A stretch of 34,769 nucleotides of DNA from an uncultured Bacteroidia bacterium (GTDB lineage: Bacteria; Bacteroidota; Bacteroidia; Bacteroidales; UBA932), in the NCBI GenBank assembly GCA_902791945.1, contig CADAXR010000011.1:1-34769 (forward strand). Direction: 5' to 3'. The translations under genes and the position numbers were made by a program. Under the pieces are notes generated by a model, which was not told the origin of the DNA, made no database searches, and saw only the letters and a program-made list of their open reading frames with translations. This document shows positions 8,490-13,740 of the stretch, piece by piece (the stretch's first letter is position 1; each line of letters begins with the position of its first letter).

Positions 8490-8798
8490 AATACTGTAAC
8501 GTTTTGCTCCCGGACCCGTTGAGAGCTAATATAAAAAGAAAGCGCGAGTCCATTGAACCTTGTATCCATCGGGTAGGCTCTGGACAAGCCGTTGCTACAG
8601 ATGAAGATTCAGGGGGGCCGCACTTTCGCTATGATGTCGGCCGAAGCCGAAACACAGCCAGTGCAAGCGTTTACCCTATCCCAGTAGCAACGTTGAATTG
8701 TCCAGATTCACCCGAATGGGATAAAGCCAATCGCTTTCTATATCTGCCGCATTATGCAACAATGCAAAAATAAGAAAAAAAATCCTGTTGCAATAGCA
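8490..8798. other. 309-bp gene-free stretch with an extended imperfect palindrome
   Basis: No convincing gene is seen. The main content is the 161-nt inverted-repeat structure listed separately at 8563-8723. The open frame at 8504-8773 (+) has no family resemblance, no plausible start context, and covers the palindrome, so I treat it as spurious. The stretch lies between the end of the transposase gene and the start of the lipoprotein gene, both on the minus strand. Confidence 0.6.
8563..8723. repeat. Long imperfect inverted repeat
   Basis: Nested complementary blocks are, left to right: TATCC-AT-CGGGT (8563-8574), TCTGGACAA (8579-8587) and CGTTGCTAC (8590-8598). They pair with GTAGCAACG (8684-8692), TTGTCCAGA (8698-8706) and ACCCG-AATGGGATA (8710-8723). 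The centre contains a further small hairpin, TCGGC-cgaa-GCCGA, near 8638-8651. The structure lies just downstream of the RAYT transposase gene and upstream of the lipoprotein gene. It may be a degenerate palindromic element mobilised by the RAYT or a structured leader RNA. Confidence 0.7.
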
Positions 8799-9761
8799 CT
8801 ACAGCCTGTTCTTGACCTCATTGTAAACGAGGCCGGAGAGACGGATGATTTGCTTGACGGAACTGTTGTAACGGGAACGGAGGGTACGGGCCAGGCGCAG
8901 TCTCTGGGTTGTGGAAAGGCCTTTGACGGAGGTGACGCCGAAAAGTTCACGGCAGACTTCATTTTTGTGCTGGCGCATCTCTGACATGGGAATGCTGAGG
9001 TGCGATATGGTTCCACCACGCGAATCGATATCGTCCTCCTTGCTGATACACATAAAGAAGTTGAAACTCCTGCATGTTTTGAAAAGCAGTTCAACTACTT
9101 CATAGGCCACATATTCTCCCGGAAAGATGATGTCTCCTATCATCCTCACTTCATCTTTCTGGCGATTGCGTGTCCTGAGAACCTGCCTCTGGCGGACCAG
9201 CCCTTCATCCAACACCTTGTGCGATTCTTCGAAAGTCCAAGAAGGGGAACTCCACAGCGACGGCCTGCGGAAATACAGCGGCCCGCTGGACCATGGGTAA
9301 TCCCAGCCCATATATGATATACCACCTGCCGGAGCATTCTTGACAGTATAGCAGATGGCCGTTTTGAGATAGCTGTCAGTATCTATCTCCTGATAATGGA
9401 TTGGGACATCAGCAAGTTTATTGTTGTCACCGTGAGTTATCGCGATGTGCCTGGAGGTTCTGGCAACGTAATCATGCATGAAACGCCTGCATTCCTCAAT
9501 CTCACCGTAGAGGATAAAATGAACGTGGGTATCCATAAGGGAGAATGCGAGAATGACGACCTTATATCCCTTTACCACGACATAGACGCGATTCATCCCG
9601 GCGATAAAATCATTATCGTCATAGAACATCTGATCGACGGCGTTGCCATCGGTCGAAAAATGCCAGCATTTTCTGACCTTGATTACTTGTCCTCTTGCGA
9701 ATGGTTTATCAAGCCCGAGATCTGAAACGATCTGCGTGAGCGTCACTTTCTTTAATTTCAT
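8799..9761 (-). CDS. REP-associated tyrosine transposase (RAYT, Y1_Tnp family)
   Basis: A 320-residue protein with an N-terminal HUH-endonuclease domain of the IS200/RAYT type. It shows the His-x-His metal motif (MDTHVHF, His79 and His81) and the candidate nucleophile Tyr138 in CYTVKNAPAGG, which corresponds to the RAYT motif Y-x-x-x-N-P-x-x-A-G. The C-terminal part (about 270-320) carries TTQRLRLARTLRSRYNSSVK, a helical, probably DNA-binding segment found in Bacteroidetes members. RAYTs nick and join single-stranded DNA at short palindromic REP sequences. I chose ATG at 9761; the in-frame TTG at 9782 adds seven residues. Palindromic elements lie on both sides of the gene, the nearest (copy C) 86 nt upstream of the start, as expected for a RAYT with its cognate repeats. 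Confidence 0.88.
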   Translation of the reverse strand: MKLKKVTLTQIVSDLGLDKPFARGQVIKVRKCWHFSTDGNAVDQMFYDDNDFIAGMNRVYVVVKGYKVVILAFSLMDTHVHFILYGEIEECRRFMHDYVARTSRHIAITHGDNNKLADVPIHYQEIDTDSYLKTAICYTVKNAPAGGISYMGWDYPWSSGPLYFRRPSLWSSPSWTFEESHKVLDEGLVRQRQVLRTRNRQKDEVRMIGDIIFPGEYVAYEVVELLFKTCRSFNFFMCISKEDDIDSRGGTISHLSIPMSEMRQHKNEVCRELFGVTSVKGLSTTQRLRLARTLRSRYNSSVKQIIRLSGLVYNEVKNRL

Positions 9762-9798
9762 GTTTCCCCCCGGTCGCCTCAAGTGGCCCTCCGTGTGA

Positions 9799-9829
9799 CA
9801 AAATTATATCACGCTTCGCTAAATAGCAA
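9799..9829 (-). promoter_or_regulatory. Promoter of the RAYT gene
   Basis: On the minus strand a TTG (plus 9827-9829) precedes TAATTTTG (plus 9799-9806) by 20 nt, the Bacteroidetes -33/-7 arrangement. The box ends 37 nt before the chosen ATG at 9761. Confidence 0.55.
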
Positions 9830-9847
9830 GGATAAGTATTTAATTTT

Positions 9848-9927
9848 CAACCAAAATTTCAGGGTCCACCACATTATGCCCCTCATGCCGTCAGAGCCAT
9901 CCTTACATGGACTCCGATTATCGGGTG
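9848..9927 (+). repeat. REPIN-like palindromic element, copy C (short form)
   Basis: The left end (CAACCAAAATTTCAGGGTCC) and right end (CATGGACTCCGATTATCGGG) match the two termini of copies A and B. The interior, ACATTATGCCCCTCATG through GTCAGAGCC, matches the terminal-proximal part of copy B. The strong internal hairpin of A and B is missing, so this is a short version of about 80 bp. It ends nine nt before the stop codon of the small secreted protein gene and lies upstream of the RAYT. Confidence 0.75.
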
Positions 9928-9936
9928 GGGGAGGTG

Positions 9937-10407
9937 CTACTGCCGTTCGTTGCCGAGGGTGTCGTAGTAGAAGAGCATTCCGGCGCGGTAGCAGCGGAAG
10001 AGGCCGTTCGGCATTACATCGATGGCATCGCCCCAGACGTTGCCGAGACGGTTGCCGGCAGAGGAATAGATGTACCAGAACTCGCCGTTTCTCACTTTGT
10101 AGAGACCTGACGGCAGCAGGCTGACCTCGTCGGCCCATATAAGCCTGTCGCCCTGGGCGTTATATATAGATATTCGGTCCAGTTTGATCCTCACGTGGCA
10201 CCCGTTCCACAGCTCCTGCCAGTCCCTGACGCAGCGGACCTCGAAACGAGGCTGCACCTGACGGCGTTCAATATTTCCGCGGAGGTGTTCAAATCTCCCG
10301 GGGCCTCCGTCACGGTGCCCGAAACTGCCGTGGCGGCCGTGATGATGTTGTGCTGAAGCGGTGAGGGCCGCCAGCATTATTGTTAAAGCGACAAAAAACT
10401 TTTTCAT
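9937..10407 (-). CDS. Small secreted His-rich protein with internal repeats
   Basis: A 156-residue protein with a signal peptide (MKKFFVALTIMLAALTASAQ), then a His/Gly-rich stretch HHHGRHGSFGHRDGG. The C-terminal half holds roughly two units of about 34 residues: IYNAQGDRLIW...LLPSGLYKVRNGEFW and IYSSAGNRLGNVWGD...MPNGLFRCYRAGMLF, then a partial YYDTLGNERQ. The units alternate beta strands with a G-D/G-N turn and suggest a small beta-repeat domain. I do not recognise a named family. It is preceded by AGGAGGT eight nt before the ATG, an unusual strong Shine-Dalgarno sequence for this phylum. It follows the sirtuin gene on the same strand, separated by 36 nt. The histidine stretch could bind metal, but that is speculation. 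Confidence 0.7.
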   Translation of the reverse strand: MKKFFVALTIMLAALTASAQHHHGRHGSFGHRDGGPGRFEHLRGNIERRQVQPRFEVRCVRDWQELWNGCHVRIKLDRISIYNAQGDRLIWADEVSLLPSGLYKVRNGEFWYIYSSAGNRLGNVWGDAIDVMPNGLFRCYRAGMLFYYDTLGNERQ

Positions 10408-10443
10408 GGGGACCTCCTTTTTTTAAGGTGTCCATAGCAAATG

Positions 10444-11145
10444 CTAGGCCAGCATGGAGATGAAGGTCTCCATGCCTTTGGTCGCGACGTCGCGGATGTG
10501 GGTTATGCGGGCGTCGTGGACGGGGACATCCTTGGGGTCGATAATATATATAGGAGCGTCCGGGCGGGCGAAACGGTAGAGACCGGCCGCCGGCTAGACC
10601 TGCAGCGAGGTACCGACAATCAGGAGGATGTCGGCCTCGGAGACAACGTTGATGGCCGCTTCGATTTTCGGTACGGCTTCACCGAAGAAGACGATATGGG
10701 GGCGAAGTTGGACGCCCTTGGGGGACTTGTCGCCGAGCACGACCTTGTCGTAGCCTATGTCGATGACTTCCTTTTCGCTGCCGGTGTCGTCATAAATGCC
10801 GTGCTCGGGGCGGACCTTGGTCAGCTCGCCGTGGAGGTGGATGATGCGGGTCGAGCCGGCCCTCTCGTGGAGGTTGTCGACATTCTGGGTGATAACATTG
10901 ACGTCGTAATCTTTTTCGAGCGAAGCTATCGCGAGGTGGGCCGCATTGGGTGCGGCGTCCTTGAGCTGGGCCCGGCGCTCGTTGTAGAACTCGAGCACCA
11001 GTTTTCTGTTGCGATACCAGCCTTCGATGGAGGCGACTTCCTGGACATCGTATTTCTCCCAGAGGCCGCCGCTGTCGCGGAAGGTCGCGAAACCGCTCTC
11101 GGCGCTCACTCCGGCGCCGGTGAGGACTGCAATTTTCTTTTTCAT
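10444..11145 (-). pseudogene. cobB: Sirtuin-type NAD-dependent deacylase interrupted by an in-frame TAG
   Basis: A Sir2/CobB deacylase, which removes acyl groups from lysines using NAD. Codons 1-183 contain GAGVSAESGFATFRD (NAD site), TQNVDNLHERAG and the catalytic His in HLHGE. It lacks zinc-binding cysteines, as many Bacteroidetes CobB proteins do. After GTSLQV comes TAG (10594-10596). The same frame then continues for 49 codons (PAAGLYRFA...VPVHDARITHI...FISMLA) to a second TAG at 10444-10446. The family reads GTSL-x-VYPAAGL, so the TAG replaces a conserved Tyr codon by one base change. Restored length would be 233 residues, normal for CobB. TAG ends several other genes here, so general reassignment is unlikely. 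The protein may be truncated, read through, or the stop may be a sequencing error. The gene overlaps the ATPase stop by four nt (ATGA). Confidence 0.88.
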
Positions 11146-12302
11146 TTTTCTGCCGTTTTACCGAAATAGACCGTGCGTACCCAATATTCGAAAAGGGGAT
11201 CAAGCACCTCCGGACTGTCGTCATCACCGAAGGAGACGATTTCTTTTTTCATGAGGGCGTCCTTGACCCGCTTTACATTGGCGGAGGAATTGAGGGCATA
11301 CAGGCGCACCACCTCGCTCCCGCTGAAGCGGGTGCAGCCCTCGATGATGGCCTTCAGGAGGTTGACCTGGTGGGTCGTGAGGGAATTCATGGTGGCGGCG
11401 AAACGGGCCTCGTGGATCGCGATAATGCTTGCAAGCGCCTCCGTCAGCATCGCCTCGGTGATAAATCCCTTGGCGCGGGCATCGACGATGGAGACGAACA
11501 TATTCAGGTAGTAGAGGTTGCACTTGAAAAGGCGGCAGGTGCCGGCAAGGAGCTCCCTGTCGATGACCTTTCCGCCGGAAAGGAAACCCTTGGCAAGGTG
11601 CTCCGCGATTTCTTTTTCGTCGACCTCCGAGAGTTCGAGAGGCTCCGTCAGGCGGTAGAAATAGCGCCGGTGGCGGAATATATCCTTCATGGCGTTGACC
11701 CCCGAGCCGATGAATACGCTGGAGAACATTTTGCGGCTCTCTTCAGCGGCTTCCTTCATGACCTTTTCCATTGCGCCGAAGATCAGGTCGTCTCCTTCCG
11801 CAAGGGCTATGTTCTGGAACTCTGAGATGACCATTACCATCATCTCGCCCCTGTCGCGGGCTATGGAATAAGGCATCCTGAGGATGGAGATCAGGTCGTT
11901 CTCGTCCGGCTCCCAGTTGAAGGACACGGGTTCTCCGCTGTCGGAGAATGCGTCCTGGTCGAAGACAATATGGGTCCCCTGAAGGTAACGGGCCACCATC
12001 TCGGCGTACTCCGACGGAGTCGAAGCGACCATCCTCATCACCGCGGAGCCGTATTTCGAGATGAAATCGGCGAGTGTCCTCACCGTTAGGGCGGACATCT
12101 GCCCGACGAGGAACTGCGTCCCCGTCATCTTCATCGAAAACAGCGTGTGCTCCAGGAGCGACATCTTGCCCGACTTCGCCGGGGCGGAGATAACGACATT
12201 CTCATTCTGGAGAATAAGGTTCTGCAGAATCTGCGAGTCCTTCTTGCGTCCTATGAAATTTTTCCCCGTGACGGGGCGGTCAAATATAAAAGGAGAATCC
12301 AT
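11142..12302 (-). CDS. AAA/STAND-like P-loop ATPase
   Basis: A 386-residue ATP-binding protein of a type common in Bacteroidetes. It begins MDSPFIFDRPVTGKNFIGR, typical of this COG1672-like ATPase group (a 'VxGxxFxGR' box). The Walker A is SAPAKSGKMS (about 39-48): the usual first Gly is Ala, but Gly45-Lys46 are kept. The Walker B-like strand is MMVMVISEF, with Glu where Asp is more usual. The C-terminus (about 310-386) is a winged-helix-like region, TTHQVNLLKAIIEG ... SSANVKRVKDALMKK, ending in FEYWVRTVYFGK. The longer open frame upstream (to 12629) runs through repeat copy B and is not coding. ATG at 12302 lies behind a good promoter. It overlaps the sirtuin start by four nt. Cellular role unknown. 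Confidence 0.82.
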   Translation of the reverse strand: MDSPFIFDRPVTGKNFIGRKKDSQILQNLILQNENVVISAPAKSGKMSLLEHTLFSMKMTGTQFLVGQMSALTVRTLADFISKYGSAVMRMVASTPSEYAEMVARYLQGTHIVFDQDAFSDSGEPVSFNWEPDENDLISILRMPYSIARDRGEMMVMVISEFQNIALAEGDDLIFGAMEKVMKEAAEESRKMFSSVFIGSGVNAMKDIFRHRRYFYRLTEPLELSEVDEKEIAEHLAKGFLSGGKVIDRELLAGTCRLFKCNLYYLNMFVSIVDARAKGFITEAMLTEALASIIAIHEARFAATMNSLTTHQVNLLKAIIEGCTRFSGSEVVRLYALNSSANVKRVKDALMKKEIVSFGDDDSPEVLDPLFEYWVRTVYFGKTAEK

Positions 12303-12320
12303 AATGCTACTTTTGACCTC

Positions 12321-12351
12321 CAAATATAACATTTTTGTTTTACAATTGCAA
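12321..12351 (-). promoter_or_regulatory. Promoter of the ATPase-sirtuin operon
   Basis: The minus strand has TTG (plus 12349-12351), 20 nt, then TATATTTG (plus 12321-12328), fitting the Bacteroidetes consensus. The box lies 18 nt before the ATG at 12302 and supports that start over the longer open frame. Confidence 0.65.
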
Positions 12352-12378
12352 CCAGGGGCAGCAGATGAGCAAAAGCAT

Positions 12379-12534
12379 CCAACCCGAAAATCGGAGTCCA
12401 TGTTCGGCGGGCTCTGACGGGGATGAGGGGCATAATGGGATGGACTCCTATGCAAAATCGGCTGGGAGTCCATCTTTGTGTGCCTTCCAGTGGCTTCCAA
12501 GGCACATTGGGATGGAGTCCGAAATTTGCGTTGG
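12379..12534 (-). repeat. REPIN-like palindromic element, copy B (156 bp, inverted)
   Basis: In minus orientation its ends read CGCAAATTTCGGACTCCAT and CATGGACTCCGATTTTCGGG, nearly the same as copy A, and the two termini are imperfect inverted repeats of each other. The internal hairpin GATGGACTCC/GGAGTCCATC (12439-12448 and 12465-12474) keeps the loop GCAAAATCGGC. With copy A it brackets 7.3-12.5 kb as inverted repeats. Confidence 0.85.
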
Positions 12535-12559
12535 GGCGGCGGAGGCCAATCCCGGCTGC

Positions 12560-12617
12560 GCTCGAAATGACAAAGGGAGGCTGTGCTCGAAATGACAAAG
12601 GGAAGGGGACGCTCGAT
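12560..12617 (-). repeat. Tandem repeat GCTCGAAATGACAAAGGG, about 25-26 bp period
   Basis: GCTCGAAATGACAAAGGG starts at 12560 and 12585, and a truncated GCTCGAT at 12611. On the minus strand this is the CTTTGTCATTTCGAGC type of unit seen as an array at 7219-7282. It adjoins the outer end of copy B as the other array adjoins copy A. Confidence 0.75.
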
Positions 12618-12668
12618 AGAGAGTAGCACCCCTCAACCCGGAATCGGGGGCGGAAGGTGAAAATATTT

Positions 12669-12698
12669 TTTGTTTTAAGGAAAAAGTTTCTATCTTTG
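12669..12698 (+). promoter_or_regulatory. rpsU promoter
   Basis: TTTG (12669-12672), an 18-nt spacer and TATCTTTG (12691-12698) match the Bacteroidetes housekeeping consensus well. The mRNA would begin about 12705, leaving a short leader that contains the Shine-Dalgarno sequence. Confidence 0.75.
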
Positions 12699-12712
12699 CA
12701 GCCCCAAATAAA

Positions 12713-12720
12713 AGGAGGTG
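12713..12720 (+). promoter_or_regulatory. Strong Shine-Dalgarno sequence before rpsU
   Basis: AGGAGGTG ends eight nt before the ATG at 12729 and sets that start. Bacteroidetes genes rarely use Shine-Dalgarno pairing because bS21, bS18 and bS6 sequester the 16S rRNA tail; rpsU is the known exception, where the site is thought to let bS21 levels control their own translation. Confidence 0.8.
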
Positions 12721-12728
12721 TAAGCGAA

Positions 12729-12923
12729 ATGATTATAGTACCTGTAAAAGAGGGTGAGAACATAGAGAGGGCCCTGAAGAAATTCAAGAGGAAGTTCGAG
12801 AAGACCGGAGCCGTCCGCGAGATGCGTTCCCGCAAGAACTTTGAGAAGCCGTCCGTCAAGAAGAGAATGGCTATGCAGAAGGCTATCTATGTCCAGCACA
12901 TGAAGCTTATGGACGAGCAGTAA
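12729..12923 (+). CDS. rpsU: 30S ribosomal protein bS21
   Basis: A 64-residue bS21, a small basic protein of the 30S platform near the 3' end of 16S rRNA. The start MIIVPVKEGENIERALKKFK and the basic C-terminal half (KKRMAMQKAIYVQHMKLMDEQ) are typical of Bacteroidales bS21, and the length is normal. A longer frame to 12657 lies in the promoter and leader and is not used. It has its own promoter and a strong Shine-Dalgarno site. A terminator-like hairpin follows, so it is probably transcribed mostly on its own. In this phylum bS21 helps hide the anti-Shine-Dalgarno sequence, which fits autoregulation through the ribosome-binding site seen here. Confidence 0.96.
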   Translation: MIIVPVKEGENIERALKKFKRKFEKTGAVREMRSRKNFEKPSVKKRMAMQKAIYVQHMKLMDEQ

Positions 12924-12966
12924 TGCCGCCTCCAGGGGTTCGGACGGCCCTTTCAAGCGTCCGGGT

Positions 12967-12982
12967 GGACGGCCTTCCGTCC
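12967..12982 (+). terminator. Terminator-like hairpin after rpsU
   Basis: GGACGG-CCTT-CCGTCC is followed by GATTAATTTT. A second CGGACGG at 12941-12947 could pair with the same CCGTCCG arm, so two alternative folds are possible. The T-rich tail also contains the -7 box of the next promoter. Confidence 0.5.
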
Positions 12983-12985
12983 GAT

Positions 12986-13065
12986 TAATTTTGGTCTACG
13001 GGCCTGTAAAGACCCTTCGAAGATGAAGGGCGCCCGCCGCCGCAAACTGAAAAAGTTTTTTCAAG
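12986..13065 (+). promoter_or_regulatory. rplU promoter box and leader
   Basis: TAATTTTG (12986-12993) matches the -7 consensus; no clear -33 box is seen. The resulting leader of about 65 nt can fold as CCCTTC-gaagat-GAAGGG enclosed by GGGC/GCCC (about 13005-13035), ahead of a purine-rich run before the ATG. Such leaders often carry ribosomal-protein autoregulation, but no specific known motif is recognised. Confidence 0.4.
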
Positions 13066-13377
13066 ATGTACGCAATCGTTGATATTGCAAGCCAGCAGTT
13101 CAAAGTGGAAGCTGGAATGGAAATCTTCGTCAACCGCCTTCAGGCGAAGAACGGCGAAGAGGTCGTATTCGACAAAGTGCTCCTTATCCAGGACGGCGAC
13201 GCCGTCAAGGTAGGAACCCCCTATGTCGAGGGCGCATCTGTCAAGGCTACCGTCGTCGATGACGACGCCAAGGCAAAGAAGGTCCTCGTTTTCAAGAAAA
13301 TCCGTCGCAAAGGATTCCAGACTCTGAACGGTCACCGTCAGAAGCTCACCAAGATCCGCATCGACGCTATCGCTTAA
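13066..13377 (+). CDS. rplU: 50S ribosomal protein bL21
   Basis: A 103-residue bL21, an early-assembling protein that binds 23S rRNA. It starts [17 protein letters not shown] and contains [20 protein letters not shown], the family hallmarks; the C-terminal signature reads [19 protein letters not shown]. Length is normal. It forms the standard rplU-rpmA pair with the downstream L27 gene (19-nt gap), probably transcribed from the promoter at 12986. Confidence 0.96.
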   Translation: MYAIVDIASQQFKVEAGMEIFVNRLQAKNGEEVVFDKVLLIQDGDAVKVGTPYVEGASVKATVVDDDAKAKKVLVFKKIRRKGFQTLNGHRQKLTKIRIDAIA

Positions 13378-13382
13378 TCTCC

Positions 13383-13388
13383 AGGAGG
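13383..13388 (+). promoter_or_regulatory. Shine-Dalgarno sequence before rpmA
   Basis: AGGAGG ends eight nt before the ATG of rpmA. It is one of only a few clear Shine-Dalgarno sites noticed in this window. Confidence 0.6.
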
Positions 13389-13396
13389 AATTTATT

Positions 13397-13657
13397 ATGG
13401 CACATAAAAAAGGTCAGTCAAGCTCCAAGAACGGTCGTGAGTCGCAGAGCAAGCGTCTCGGTCTCAAGAAGTTCGGTGGAGAGGTCGTGAAAGCCGGAAA
13501 CATCATCGTCCGCCAGAGGGGCACCGTCCACAACCCTTCGACCAACGTCGGTATGGGCAAGGACCACACCCTTTACGCTCTCGTTGACGGCACCGTCAAA
13601 TTCACGAAGAAAAGAGACGACAAATCCTTTGTTTCCGTCATTCCGTTCGAGAACTAA
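13397..13657 (+). CDS. rpmA: 50S ribosomal protein bL27
   Basis: An 86-residue bL27, whose N-terminus reaches the peptidyl-transferase centre. It starts [20 protein letters not shown] and contains RQRGT and [11 protein letters not shown], the family signatures. There is no N-terminal extension of the kind processed in Firmicutes. Length is normal. It follows rplU directly; a hairpin lies between it and serS. Confidence 0.96.
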   Translation: MAHKKGQSSSKNGRESQSKRLGLKKFGGEVVKAGNIIVRQRGTVHNPSTNVGMGKDHTLYALVDGTVKFTKKRDDKSFVSVIPFEN

Positions 13658-13680
13658 GGGATTTGCTGTGGAACAGGGAT

Positions 13681-13718
13681 CAGGGGACTTGCATCTGAAA
13701 TAAGTGCAAAGTCCCCTG
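13681..13718 (+). terminator. Hairpin between rpmA and serS
   Basis: CAGGGGACTTGCA pairs with TGCAAAGTCCCCTG around an 11-nt loop, with one bulged base. The sequence after it is TCCTTATAG, not a strong T-tract, so it may be a weak terminator or a 3' mRNA-stabilising structure. Confidence 0.5.
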
Positions 13719-13740
13719 TCCTTATAGAAATTAATCAGTT

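Larger units (their letters stand above)
12303..12728. other. 426-bp gene-free stretch between the ATPase and rpsU
   Basis: It contains, left to right: the ATPase promoter (minus strand), repeat copy B, the short tandem array at about 12560-12617, and the rpsU promoter and ribosome binding site. Open frames through it on both strands are translations of the repeats. No gene is seen. Confidence 0.8.

Noticed and set aside
8504-8773. 89-codon open frame on the plus strand
   Set aside because: It covers the long palindrome, has no ribosome-binding or promoter signal and no recognisable domain.
10444-11145. General reassignment of TAG as a sense codon
   Set aside because: TAG ends several intact genes at the expected family length (AsmA-like, outer-membrane protein, DASS fusion, lipoprotein), so the sirtuin TAG is a local event.
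11142-12629. Longer version of the ATPase starting at 12629
   Set aside because: The extra 109 codons run through the REPIN-like copy B and the promoter; the ATG at 12302 sits behind a good promoter and starts the family-typical N-terminus.
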